Origin: Gordius sp. MW1
Taxonomy: Eukaryota; Nematomorpha; Gordioida; Gordea; Gordiidae
Direction: 5' to 3'
Length of the DNA: 64,000 bases
Assembly (NCBI GenBank): GCA_964036665.1
Contig: OZ038529.1
Location: 15,012,060 to 15,076,059, forward strand
Position numbers and translations under genes: made by a program. Shown here piece by piece: positions 1-12,714 of this stretch. How positions within the stretch are numbered: position 1 is the stretch's first letter; each line of letters begins with the position of its first letter. The notes beneath the pieces were generated by a model that searched no databases, was not told the origin of the DNA, and was given only the letters and a program-made list of their open reading frames with translations.

Positions 1-346
1 ATGTGAAAGAGCATGAAAAAATATGTAAAAGTAAGCCAATTTGAGAATCCTATTATCCTCGATTTACTTCCGAAAAGAGGTTTTAAGCTGCCAAAACTAT
101 TCATTTTGACAAAAGACAACGATTTATTGTTGCGATTAGTTTGTTGTATCGCAACGTGAGTGCTGAATTTTTGAAAACTGCTCTATGCGATTATGTTTTC
201 AAAGTAATAGTTTTTAGATTCTGATACATTTTTACTTGGGATCATAGAAACCACGTCTGAAAACTACAACTTTCATCGGATGAATACGGTTCAAATAAAA
301 ATATGTGAAAAATTTTGAGGTAAAAATATTTATTTTTTTCGATTCT
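1..346 (+). repeat. Type A monomer (reference copy, 346 bp)
   Basis: A complete monomer begins exactly at the window edge. Type A markers are CTGCCAAAACTATTC, GTGAGTGCTGAATTTTTGAA, GCGATTATG in place of GCGATCATG, GATACATTT, AAACTACAAC and TTCAAATAAAAATATG. The same combination recurs at 6180, 8240 and 9958 at the head of A-led units, so this copy is probably the tail of an A-led block lying to the left. Confidence 0.93.
129..155. repeat. Conserved inverted repeat in the monomer (8-bp arms, 11-bp loop)
   Basis: GTTGCGAT (129-136) and ATCGCAAC (148-155) are perfect reverse complements separated by TAGTTTGTTGT. The dyad is present in nearly all monomers at the same place, about 130 bp after the monomer start. 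It is the strongest inverted repeat I see in the unit. A few copies break it, such as the TTTGCTACG variants near 55660, 58600 and 61200. It could form a cruciform or an RNA hairpin, or be a protein-binding dyad. No function is shown. Confidence 0.85.
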
Positions 347-1275
347 ATGTGAAAGAGCATGAAAAAATATATAAAAGTAAGCCAATTTGAGAATCCTATT
401 ATCCTCGATTGACTTCCGAAAAGAGGTTTTAAGCTGCGAGAACTATCATTTTGACAAAAGACAACGTTTTATTGTTGCGATTAGTTTGTTGTATCGCAAC
501 GTGATGCTTAATTTTTGCAAATGACTCTATGCGATCATGATTTCAAAGTAATAGTTTTCAGATTCTGATAAATTTTTACTTGGGATCATAGAAACCACAT
601 CTGAAAACGACAACTTTCATCGGATGAATACGGTTCAAAGAAAAATATGTGAAAAATTTTGAGGTAAAAATATTTATTTTTTTCGATTCTATGTGAAAGA
701 GCATGAAAAAATATATAAAAGTAAGCCAATTTGAGAATCCTTTTATCATCGATTGACTTCCGAAAAGAGGTTTTAAGCTGCGAGAACTATCATTTTGACA
801 AAATACAACGCTTTATTGTTGCGATTAGTTTGTTGTATCGCAACGTGATGCTTAATTTTTAAAAATGACTCTATGCGATCATGATTTCAAAGTAATAGTT
901 TTCAGATTCTGATAAATTTTTACTTGGGATCATAGAAACCACGTCTGAAAACGACAACTTTCATCGGATGAATACGGTTCAAAGAAAAATATGTGAAAAA
1001 TTTTGAGGTAAAAATATTTATTTTTTTCGATTCTATGTGAAAGAGCATGAAAAAATATATAAAAGTAAGCCAATTTGAGAATCCTATTATCCTCGATTGA
1101 CTTCCGCAAAGAGGTTTTAAGCTGCGAGAACTATCATTTTGACAAAAGACAACGTTTTATTGTTGCGATTAGTTTGTTGTATCGCAACGTGAATGTTTAA
1201 ATTTTCAAAAATGCATTATGCGATCAAGATTTCAAAGTAATAGTTTTCTGATTCTGATAAATTTTTACTTTTTAT

Positions 1276-1288
1276 CGTGGAAACCACG
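1276..1288. repeat. Short hairpin CGTGG-AAA-CCACG of type C monomers
   Basis: CGTGG (1276-1280) and CCACG (1284-1288) are perfect reverse complements with an AAA loop. The arm CGTGG occurs only where type C has TTTATCGTGG. Types with GGGATCATAG at this place lack the stem. Position 29004-29016 carries the alternative CATGG-AAA-CCATG form. Confidence 0.6.
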
Positions 1289-2065
1289 TCTGAAAACGAC
1301 AGATTTCATCGGATGCATACGGTTGAAAGAAAAATTTGTGATAAATTTTGAGGTAAAAATATTTATTTTTTTCCATTCTATGTGAAATAGCATGAAAAAA
1401 TATATATAAGTAAGCCAATTTGAGAATCCTATTATCCTCGATTGACTTCCGCAAAGAGGTTTTAAGCTGCGAGAACTATCATTTTGACAAAAGACAACGT
1501 TTTATTGTTGCGATTAGTTTGTTGTATCGCAACGTGAATGTTTAATTTTTCAAAAATGCATTATGCGATCAAGATTTCAAAGTAGTAGTTTTCTGATTCT
1601 AATAAATATTTACTTTTTATCATGGAAACCACGTCTGAAAACGACAACTTTCATCGGATGCATACGGTTGAAAGAAAAATTTGTGATAAATTTTGAGGTA
1701 AAAATATTTATTTTTTTCGATTCTATGTGAATTAGCATGGAAAATATATATAAGTAAGCCAATTTGAGAATCCTATTATCCTCGATTTACTTCCGAAAAG
1801 AGGTTTTAAGCTGCGAGAACTATCATTTTGACAAAAGACAACGTTTTATTGTTGCGATTAGTTTGTTGTATCGCAACGTGAGTGCTTAATTTTTCAAAAA
1901 TGCACTATGCGATCATGATTTCAAAGTAATAGTTTTTTGATTCTGATAAATTTTTACTTGGGATCATAGAAACCACTGAAAACGACAACTTTCATCGGAT
2001 GAATACGGTTCAAAGAAAAATATGTGAAAAATTTTGAGGTAAAAATATTTATTTTTTTCAATTCT

Positions 2066-3431
2066 ATGTGAAAGAGCATGAAAAATATGTAAAAGTAAGC
2101 CAATTTGAGAATCCTATTATCCTCGATTGACTTCCGCAAAGAGGTTTTAAGCTGCGAGAACTATCATTTTGACAAAAGACAACGTTTTATTGTTGCGATT
2201 AGTTTGTTGTATCGCAACGTGAATGTTTAATTTTTCAAAAATGCATTATGCGATCAAGATTTCAAAGTAATAGTTTTCTGATTCTGATAAATTTTTACTT
2301 TTTATCGTGGAAACCACGTCTGAAAACGACAACTTTCATCGGATGCATACGGTTGAAAGAAAAATTTGTGATAAATTTTGAGGTAAAAATATTTATTTTT
2401 TTCGATTCTATGTGAAATAGCATGAAAAAATATATATAAGTAAGCCAATTTGAGAATCCTATTATCCTCGATTTACTTCCGAAAAGAGGTTTTAAGCTGC
2501 GAGAACTATCATTTTGACAAAAGACAACGTTTTATTGTTGCGATGAGTTTGTTGTATCGCAACGTGAGTGCTTAATTTTTCAAAATGCACTATGCCATCA
2601 TGATTTCAAAGTAATAGTTTTTCTGATAAATTTTTACTTGGAATCATAGAAACCACGTCTGAAAACGACAACTTTCATCGGATGAATACGGTTCAAAGAA
2701 AAATATGTGAAAAATTTTGAGGTAAAAATATTTATTTTTTTCAATTCTATGTGAAAGAGCATGAAAAATATGTAAAAGTAAGCCAATTTGAGAATCCTAT
2801 TATCCTCGATTGACTTCCGCAAAGAGGTTTTAAGCTGCGAGAACTATCATTTTGACAAAAGACAACGTTTTATTGTTGCGATTAGTTTGTTGTATCGCAA
2901 CGTGAATGTTTAATTTTTCAAAAATGCATTATGCGATCAAGATTTCAAAGTAATAGTTTTCTGATTCTGATAAATTTTTACTTTTTATCGTGGAAACCAC
3001 GTCTGAAAACGACAACTTTCATCGGATGCATACGGTTGAAAGAAAAATTTGTGATAAATTTTGAGGTAAAAATATTTATTTTTTTCGATTCTATGTGAAA
3101 TAGCATGAAAAAATATATATAAGTAAGCCAATTTGAGAATCCTATTATCCTCGATTTACTTCCGAAAAGAGGTTTTAAGCTGCGAGAACTATCATTTTGA
3201 CAAAAGACAACGTTTTATTGTTGCGATTAGTTTGTTGTATCGCAACGTGAGTGCTTAATTTTTCAAAATGCACTATGCCATCATGATTTCAAAGTAATAG
3301 TTTTTCTGATAAATTTTTACTTGGAATCATAGAAACCACGTCTGAAAACGACAACTTTCATCGGATGAATACGGTTCAAAGAAAAATATGTGAAAAATTT
3401 TGAGGTAAAAATATTTATTTTTTTCGATTCT
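2066..3431 (+). repeat. Tandem duplication of a 683-bp C-D dimer
   Basis: The dimers 2066-2748 and 2749-3431 have equal length and almost the same sequence. One difference is GCGATGAGTTTG near 2543 against GCGATTAGTTTG in the second. The corresponding dimer in the next HOR copy starts at 5153, is also 683 bp, and is not doubled. Both contain the shortened CAAAATGCACTATGCCATC and the TTTTTCTGATAAA deletion, so they share a recent ancestor. Confidence 0.88.
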
Positions 3432-5835
3432 ATGTGAAAGAGCATGAAAAAATATATAAAAGTAAGCCAATTTGAGAATCCTATTATTCTCGATTGACTT
3501 CCGCAAAGAGGTTTTAAGCTGCGAGAACTATCATTTTGACAAAAGACAACGTTTTATTGTTGCGATTAGTTTGTTGTATCGCAACGTGATGCTTAATTTT
3601 TGCAAATGACTCTATGCGATCATGATTTCAAAGTAATAGTTTTCAGATTCTGATAAATTTTTACTTGGGATCATAGAAACCACATCTGAAAACGACAACT
3701 TTCATCGGATGAATACGGTTCAAAGAAAAATATGTGAAAAATTTTGAGGTAAAAATATTTATTTTTTTCGATTCTATGTGAAAGAGCATGAAAAAATATA
3801 TAAAAGTAAGCCAATTTGAGAATCCTTTTATCATCGATTGACTTCCGAAAAGAGGTTTTAAGCTGCGAGAACTATCATTTTGACAAAATACAACGCTTTA
3901 TTGTTGCGATTAGTTTGTTGTATCGCAACGTGATGCTTAATTTTTAAAAATGACTCTATGCGATCATGATTTCAAAGTAATAGTTTTCAGATTCTGATAA
4001 ATTTTTACTTGGGATCATAGAAACCACGTCTGAAAACGACAACTTTCATCGGATGAATACGGTTCAAAGAAAAATATGTGAAAAATTTTGAGGTAAAAAT
4101 ATTTATTTTTTTCAATTCTATGTGAAAGAGCATGAAAAATATGTAAAAGTAAGCCAATTTGAGAATCCTATTATCCTCGATTGACTTCCGCAAAGAGGTT
4201 TTAAGCTGCGAGAACTATCATTTTGACAAAAGACAACGTTTTATTGTTGCGATTAGCTTGTTGTATCGCAACGTGAATGTTTAAATTTTCAAAAATGCAT
4301 TATGCGATCAAGATTTCAAAGTAATAGTTTTCTGATTCTGATAAATTTTTACTTTTTATCGTGGAAACCACGTCTGAAAACGACAGATTTCATCGGATGC
4401 ATACGGTTGAAAGAAAAATTTGTGATAAATTTTGAGGTAAAAATATTTATTTTTTTCCATTCTATGTGAAATAGCATGAAAAAATATATATAAGTAAGCC
4501 AATTTGAGAATCCTATTATCCTCGATTGACTTCCGCAAAGAGGTTTTAAGCTGCGAGAACTATCATTTTGACAAAAGACAACGTTTTATTGTTGCGATTA
4601 GTTTGTTGTATCGCAACGTGAATGTTTAATTTTTCAAAAATGCATTATGCGATCAAGATTTCAAAGTAGTAGTTTTCTGATTCTAATAAATATTTACTTT
4701 TTATCATGGAAACCACGTCTGAAAACGACAACTTTCATCGGATGCATACGGTTGAAAGAAAAATTTGTGATAAATTTTGAGGTAAAAATATTTATTTTTT
4801 TCGATTCTATGTGAATTAGCATGGAAAATATATATAAGTAAGCCAATTTGAGAATCCTATTATCCTCGATTTACTTCCGAAAAGAGGTTTTAAGCTGCGA
4901 GAACTATCATTTTGACAAAAGACAACGTTTTATTGTTGCGATTAGTTTGTTGTATCGCAACGTGAGTGCTTAATTTTTCAAAAATGCACTATGCGATCAT
5001 GATTTCAAAGTAATAGTTTTTTGATTCTGATAAATTTTTACTTGGGATCATAGAAACCACATCTGAAAACGACAACTTTCATCGGATGAATACGGTTCAA
5101 AGAAAAATATGTGAAAAATTTTGAGGTAAAAATATTTATTTTTTTCAATTCTATGTGAAAGAGCATGAAAAATATGTAAAAGTAAGCCAATTTGAGAATC
5201 CTATTATCCTCGATTGACTTCCGCAAAGAGGTTTTAAGCTGCGAGAACTATCATTTTGACAAAAGACAACGTTTTATTGTTGCGATTAGTTTGTTGTATC
5301 GCAACGTGAATGTTTAATTTTTCAAAAATGCATTATGCGATCAAGATTTCAAAGTAATAGTTTTCTGATTCTGATAAATTTTTACTTTTTATCGTGGAAA
5401 CCACGTCTGAAAACGACAACTTTCATCGGATGCATACGGTTGAAAGAAAAATTTGTGATAAATTTTGAGGTAAAAATATTTATTTTTTTCGATTCTATGT
5501 GAAATAGCATGAAAAAATATATATAAGTAAGCCAATTTGAGAATCCTATTATCCTCGATTTACTTCCGAAAAGAGGTTTTAAGCTGCGAGAACTATCATT
5601 TTGACAAAAGACAACGTTTTATTGTTGCGATGAGTTTGTTGTATCGCAACGTGAGTGCTTAATTTTTCAAAATGCACTATGCCATCATGATTTCAAAGTA
5701 ATAGTTTTTCTGATAAATTTTTACTTGGAATCATAGAAACCACGTCTGAAAACGACAACTTTCATCGGATGAATACGGTTCAAAGAAAAATATGTGAAAA
5801 ATTTTGAGGTAAAAATATTTATTTTTTTCGATTCT
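3432..5835 (+). repeat. Higher-order repeat copy 2 (B-B'-C-C-D-C-D, 2404 bp)
   Basis: Seven monomers match the first seven of the unit starting at 347, offset by 3085 bp. The unit opens with the rare TATTATTCTCGATTG spelling, which returns at the head of the next monomer (5836), exactly 2404 bp later. This gives 2404 bp as the basic period of the HOR. Confidence 0.9.
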
Positions 5836-6179
5836 ATGTGAAAGAGCATGAAAAAATATATAAAAGTAAGCCAATTTGAGAATCCTATTATTCTCGATTG
5901 ACTTCCGCAAAGAGGTTTTAAGCTGCGAGAACTATCATTTTGACAAAAGACAACGTTTTATTGTTGCGATTAGTTTGTTGTATCGCAACGTGATGCTTAA
6001 TTTTTGCAAATGACTCTATGCGATCATGATTTCAAAGTAATAGTTTTCAGATTCTGATAAATTTTTACTTGGGATCATAGAAACCACGTCTGAAAACGAC
6101 AACTTTCATCGGATGAATACGGTTCAAAGAAAAATATGTGAAAAATTTTGAGGTAAAAATATTTATTTTTTTCGATTCT
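5836..6179 (+). repeat. Single type B monomer at an HOR junction
   Basis: It starts like the head of the previous HOR (TATTATTCTCGATTG) but reads CCACGTCTG where the other two heads have CCACATCTG, and it is followed by a type A monomer instead of B'. It marks the junction to the A-led block. Confidence 0.85.
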
Positions 6180-8239
6180 ATGTGAAAGAGCATGAAAAAA
6201 TATGTAAAAGTAAGCCAATTTGAGAATCCTATTATCCTCGATTTACTTCCGAAAAGAGGTTTTAAGCTGCCACAACTATTCATTTTGACAAAAGACAACG
6301 TTTTATTGTTGCGATTAGTTTGTTGTATCGCAACGTGAGTGCTGAATTTTTGAAAACTGCTCTATGCGATTATGTTTTCAAAGTAATAGTTTTTAGATTC
6401 TGATACATTTTTACTTGGGATCATAGAAACCACGTCTGAAAACTACAACTTTCATCGGATGAATACGGTTCAAATAAAAATATGTGAAAAATTTTGAGGT
6501 AAAAATATTTATTTTTTTCGATTCTATGTGAAAGAGCATGAAAAAATATATAAAAGTAAGCCAATTTGAGAATCCTATTATCCTCGATTGACTTCCGAAA
6601 AGAGGTTTTAAGCTGCGAGAACTATCATTTTGACAAAAGACAACGTTTTATTGTTGCGATTAGTTTGTTGTATCGCAACGTGAATTTAATTTTTGCAAAT
6701 GACTCTATGCGATCATGATTTCAAAGTAATAGTTTTCAGATTCTGATAAATTTTTACTTGGGATCATAGAAACCACGTCTGAAAACGACAACTTTCATCG
6801 GATGAATACGGTTCAAAGAAAAATATGTGAAAAATTTTGAGGTAAAAATATTTATTTTTTTCGATTCTATGTGAAAGAGCATGAAAAATATGTAAAAGTA
6901 AGCCAATTTGAGAATCCCATTATCCTCGATTGACTTCCGAAAAGAGGTTTTAAGCTGCGAGAACTATCATTTTGACAAAAGATAACGTTTTATTGTTGCG
7001 ATTAGTTTGTTTTATCGCAACGTGATGCTTAATTTTTGCAAATGACTCTATGCGATCATGATTTCAAAGTAATAGTTTTCAGATTCTGATAAATTTTTAC
7101 TTGGGATCATAGAAACCACGTCTGAAAACGACAACTTTCATCGGATGAATACGGTTCAAAGAAAAATATGTGAAAAATTTTGAGGTAAAAATATTTATTT
7201 TTTTCGATTCTATGTGAAAGAGCATGAAAAAATATATAAAAGTAAGCCAATTTGAGAATCCTTTTATCCTCGATTGACTTCCGAAAAGAGGTTTTAAGCT
7301 GCGAGAACTATCATTTTGACAAAAGACAACGCTTTATTGTTGCGATTAGTTTGTTGTATCGCAACGTGATGCTTAATTTTTGAAAATGACTCTATGCGAT
7401 CATGATTTCAAAGTAATAGTTTTCAGTTTCTGATAAATTTTTACTTGGGATCATAGAAACCACGTCTGAAAACGACAACTTTCATCGGATGAATACGGTT
7501 CAAAGAAAAATATGTGAAAAATTTTGAGGTAAAAATATTTATTTTTTTCGATTCTATGTGAAAGAGCATGAAAAAATATATAAGAGTAAGCCAATTTGAG
7601 AATCCTATTATCCTCGATTGACTTCCGCAAAGAGGTTTTAATCTACGAGAACTATCATTTTGACAAAAGACAACGTTTTATTGTTGCGATTAGTTTTTTG
7701 TATCGCAACGTGAATGTTTAATTTTTCAAAAATGCATTATGCGATCAAGATTTCAAAGTAATAGTTTTCTGATTCTGATAAATTTTTACTTTTTATCGTG
7801 GAAACCACGTCTGAAAACGACAACTTTCATCGGATGCATACGGTTGAAAGAAAAATTTGTGATAAATTTTGAGGTAAAAATATTTATTTTTTTTATGTGA
7901 AATAGCATGAAAAAATATATATAAGTAAGCCAATTTGAGAATCCTATTATCCTCGATTTACTTCCGAAAAGAGGTTTTAAGCTGCGAGAACTATCATTTT
8001 GACAAAAGACAACGTTTTATTGTTGCGATTAGTTTGTTGTATCGCAACGTGAGTGCTTAATTTTTCAAAAATGCACTATGCGATCATGATTTCAAAGTAA
8101 TAGTTTTTTGATTCTGATAAATTTTTACTTGGGATCATAGAAACCACGTCTGAAAACGACAACTTTCATCGGATGAATACGGTTCAAAGAAAAATATGTG
8201 AAAAATGTTGAGGTAAAAATATTTATTTTTTTCGATTCT
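6180..8239 (+). repeat. A-led unit 1 (A-B-B-B'-C-D, 2060 bp)
   Basis: Six monomers. The leading A has CTGCCACAACTATTC. Its first B has a short GTGAATTTAATTTTTGCAA spelling. C and D follow with the GTGAAATAGCATG start that is typical of monomers after C. The D monomer (start near 7895) has lost a few bases before its start (TATTTTTTTTATGTGAAAT). Confidence 0.85.
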
Positions 8240-9957
8240 ATGTGAAAGAGCATGAAAAAATATGTAAAAGTAAGCCAATTTGAGAATCCTATTATCCTCG
8301 ATTTACTTCCGAAAAGAGGTTTTAAGCTGCCAAAACTATTCATTTTGACAAAAGACAACGTTTTATTGTCGCGATTAGTTTGTTGTATCGCAACGTGAGT
8401 GCTGAATTTTTGAAAACTGCTCTATGCGATTATGATTTCAAAGTAATAGTTTTTAGATTCTAATACATTTTTACTTGGGATCATAGAAACCACGTCTGAA
8501 AACTACAACTTTCATCGGATGAATACGGTTCAAATAAAAATATGTGAAAAATTTTGAGGTAAAAATATTTATTTTTTTCGATTCTATGTGAAAGAGCATA
8601 AAAAAATATATAAAAGTAAGCCAATTTGAGAATCCTATTATCCTCGATTGACTTCCGAAAAGAGGTTTTAAGCTGCGAGAACTATCATTTTGACAAAAGA
8701 CAACGTTTTATTGTTGCGATTAGTTTGTTGTATCGCAACGTGATGCTTAATTTTTGCAAATGACTCTATGCGATCATGATTTCAAAGTAATAGTTTTCAG
8801 ATTCTGATAAATTTTTACTTGGGATCATAGAAACCACGTCTGAAAACGACAACTTTCATCGGATGAATACGGTTCAAAGAAAAATGTGTAAAAAATTTTG
8901 AGGTAAAAATATTTATTTTTTTCGATTCTATGTGAAAGAGCATGAAAAAATATATAAAAGTAAGCCAATTTGAGAATCCTTTTATCCTCGATTGACTTCC
9001 GAAAAGAGGTTTTAAGCTGCGAGAACTATCATTTTGACAAAAGACAACGCTTTATTGTTGCGATTAGTTTGTTGTATCGCAACGTGATGCTTAATTTATG
9101 CAAATGACTCTATGCGATCATGATTTCAAAGTAATAGTTTCCAGATTCTGATAAATTTTTACTTGGGATCATAGAAACCACGTCTGAAAACGACAACTTT
9201 CATCGGATGAATACGGTCCAAAGAAAAATATGTGAAAAATTTTGAGGTAAAAATATTTCTTTTTTTCGATTCTATGTGAAAGAGCATGAAAAAATATATA
9301 AAAGTAAGCCAATTTGAGAATCCTATTATCCTCGATTGACTTCCGCAAAGAGGTTTTAAGCTGCGAGAACTATCATTTTGACAAAAGACAACGTTTTATT
9401 GTTGCGATTAGTTTGTTGTATCGCAACGTGAATGTTTAATTTTTCAAAAATGCATTATGCGATCAAGATTTCAAAGTAATAGTTTTCTGATTCTGATAAA
9501 TTTCTACTTTTTATCGTGGAAACCACGTCTGAAAACGACAACTTTCATCGGATGCATACGGTTGAAAGAAAAATTTGTGATAAATTTTGAGGTAAAAATA
9601 TTTATTTTTTTCGATTCTATGTGAAATAGCATGAAAAAATATATATAAGTAAGCCAATTTGAGAATCCTATTATCCTCGATTTACTTCCGAAAAGAGGTT
9701 TTAAGCTGCGAGAACTATCATTTTGACAAAAGACAACGTTTTATTGTTGCGATTAGTTTGTTGTATCGCAACGTGAGTGCTTAATTTTTCAAAATGCACT
9801 ATGCGATCATGATTTCAAAGTAATAGTTTTTCTGATAAATTTTTACTTGGAATCATAGAAACCACGTCTGAAAACGACAACTTTCATCGGATGAATACGG
9901 TTCAAAGAAAAATATGTGAAAAATTTTGAGGTAAAAATATTTATTTTTTTCGATTCT
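8240..9957 (+). repeat. A-led unit 2 (A-B-B-C-D, 1718 bp)
   Basis: Five monomers, like the preceding unit but with one fewer B-class monomer. Private changes include AAAATGTGTAAAAAATTTTG near 8881 and TTAATTTATGCAAATG near 9091. The D monomer carries the TTTTTCTGATAAA deletion also seen in the 347-5835 block. Confidence 0.85.
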
Positions 9958-11334
9958 ATGTGAAAGAGCATGAAAAAATATGTAAAAGTAAGCCAATTTG
10001 AGAATCCTATTATCCTCGATTTACTTCCGAAAAGAGGTTTTAAGCTGCCAAAACTATTCATTTTGACAAAAGACAACGTTTTATTGTTGCGATTAGTTTG
10101 TTGTATCGCAACGTGAGTGCTGAATTTTTGAAAACTGCTCTATGCGATTATGTTTTCAAAGTAATAGTTTTTAGATTCTGATACATTTTTACTTGGGATC
10201 ATAGAAACCACGTCTGAAAACTACAACTTTCATCGGATGAATACGGTTCAAATAAAAATATGTGAAAAATTTTGAGGTAATAATATTTATTTTTTTCGAT
10301 TCTATGTGAAAGAGCATAAAAAAATATGTAAAAGTAAGCCAATTTGAGAATCCTATTATCCTCGATTGACTTCCGAAAAGAGGTTTTAAGCTGCGAGAAC
10401 TATCATTTTGACAAAAGACAACGTTTTATTGTTGCGATTTGTTTGTTGTATCGCAACGTGATGCTTAATTTTTGCAAATGACTCTATGCGATCATGATTT
10501 CAAAGTAATAGTTTTCAGATTCTGATAAATTTTTACTTGGGATCATAGAGACCACGTCTGAAAACGACAACTTTCATCGGATGAATACGGTTCAAAGAAA
10601 AATATGTGAAAAATTTTGAGGTAAAAATATTTATTTTTTTCGATTCTATGTGAAAGAGCATGAAAAAATATATAAAAGTAAGCCAATTTGAGAATCCTTT
10701 TATCCTCGATTGACTTCCGAAAAGAGGTTTTAAGCTGCGAGAACTATCATTTTGACAAAAGACAACGCTTTATTGTTGCGATTAGTTTGTTGTATCGCAA
10801 CGTGATGCTTAATTTTTGAAAATGACTCTATGCGATCATGATTTCAAAGTAATAGTTTTCAGATTCTGATAAATTTTTACTTGGGATCATAGAAACCACG
10901 TCTGAAAACGACAACTTTCATCGGATGCATACGGTTGAAAGAAAAATTTGTGATAAATTTTGAGGTAAAAATATTTATTTTTTTCGATTCTATGTGAAAT
11001 AGCATGAAAAAATATATATAAGTAAGCCAATTTGAGAATCCTATTTCCTCGATTTACTTCCGAAAAGAGGTTTTAAGCTGCGAGAACTATCATTTTGACA
11101 AAAGACAACGTTTTATTGTTGCGATTTGTTTGTTGTATCGCAACGTGATGCTTAATTTCTGCAAATGACTCTATGCGATCATGATTTCAAAGTAATAGTT
11201 TTCAGATTCTGATAAATTTTTACTTGGGATCATAGAAACCACGTCTGAAAACGACAACTTTCATCGGATGAATACGGTTCAAAGAAAAATATGTGAAAAA
11301 TTTTGAGGTAAAAGTATTTATTTTTTTCGATTCT
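9958..11334 (+). repeat. A-led unit 3 (A-B-B'/C hybrid-B, 1377 bp)
   Basis: Four monomers. The third is B' up to about 10925 and then switches to type C (GGATGCATACGGTTGAAAG, TTTGTGATAAA). The exchange lies in or near the nearly invariant segment CTGAAAACGACAACTTTCAT. The fourth starts like a D monomer (GAAATAGCATG) and continues as B. The unit looks like a recombinant deletion product of the 5-mer. Confidence 0.82.
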
Positions 11335-12714
11335 ATGTGAAAGAGCATGAAAAAATATATAAAAGTAAGCCAATTTGAGAATCCTATTATCCTTGATTTA
11401 CTTCCGAAAAGAGGTTTTAAGCTGCCAAAACTATTCATTTTGACAAAAGACAACGTTTTATTGTTGCGATTAGTTTGTTGTATCGCAACGTGAGTGCTGA
11501 ATTTTTGAAAACTGCTATATGCGATTATGATTTCAAAGTAATAGTTTTTAGATTCTGATACATTTTTACTTGGGATCATAGAAACCACGTCTGAAAACTA
11601 CAACTTTCATCGGATCAATACAGTTCAAATATAAATATGTGAAAAATTTTGTGGTAAAAATATTTATTTTTTTCGATTCTATGTGAAAGAGCATGAAAAA
11701 ATATGTAAAAGTAAGCCAATTTGAGAATCCTATTATCCTCGATTGACTTCCGAAAAGAGGTTTTAAGCTGCGAGAACTATCATTTTGACAAAAGACAACG
11801 TTTTATTGTTGCGATTAGTTTGTTGTATCGCAACGTGATGCTTAATTTTTGCAAATGACTCTATGCGATCATGATTTCAAAGTAATAGTTTTCAGATTCT
11901 GATAAATTTTTACTTGGGATCATAGAAACCACGTCTGAAAACGACAACTTTCATCGGATGAATACGGTTCAAAGCCAAATATGTGAAAAATTTTGAGGTA
12001 AAAATATTTATTTTTTTCGATTCTATGTGAAAGAGCATGAAAAAATATATAAAAGTAAGCCAATTTGAGAATCCTATTATCCTTGATTGACTTCCGCAAA
12101 GAGGTTTTAAGCTGCGAGAACTATCATTTTGACAAAAGACAACGTTTTATTGTTGCGATTAGTTTGTTGTATCGCAACGTGAATGTTTAATTTTTCAAAA
12201 ATGCATTATGCGATCAAGATTTCAAAGTAATAGTTTTCTGATTCTGATAAATTTTTACTTTTTATCGTGGAAACCACGTCTGAAAACGACAACTTTCATC
12301 GGATGCATACGGTTGAAAGAAAAATTTGTGATAATTTTTGAGGTAAAAATATTTATTTTTTTCGATTTTATGTGAAATAGCATGAAAAAATATATATAAG
12401 TAAGCCAATTTGAGAATTCTATTATCCTCGATTTACTTCCGAAAAGCGGTTTTAAGCTGCGAGAACTATCATTTTGACAAAAGACAACGTTTTATTGTTG
12501 CGATTAGTTTGTTGTATCGCAACGTGAGTGCTTAATTTTTCAAAAATGCACTATGCTATCATGATTTCAAAGTAATAGTTTTTTGATTCTGATAAATTTT
12601 TACTTGGGATCATAGAAACCACGTTTGAAAACGATAACTTTCATCGGATGAATACGGTTCAAAGAAAAATATGTGAAAAATTTTGAGGTAAAAATATTTA
12701 TTTTTTTCGATTCT
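11335..12714 (+). repeat. A-led unit 4 (A-B-C-D, 1380 bp)
   Basis: Four monomers. The leading A has several private changes (GGATCAATACAGTTC near 11614; TTTTGTGGTAAA near 11648). The second has TTCAAAGCCAAATATG near 11969. Confidence 0.84.

Larger units (their letters stand above)
347..3431 (+). repeat. Higher-order repeat copy 1 (B-B'-C-C-D-C-D-C-D, 3085 bp)
   Basis: Nine monomers in the order B, B', C, C, D, C, D, C, D. The same order without the last C-D pair recurs at 3432-5835. Rare private variants are shared at matching places, for example CCACATCTG at 595-603 and 3680-3688, and GTTTAAATTTTCAAAAATG near 1195 and 4280. This is a true tandem duplication of a multimer, expanded here by one C-D dimer. 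Confidence 0.9.
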
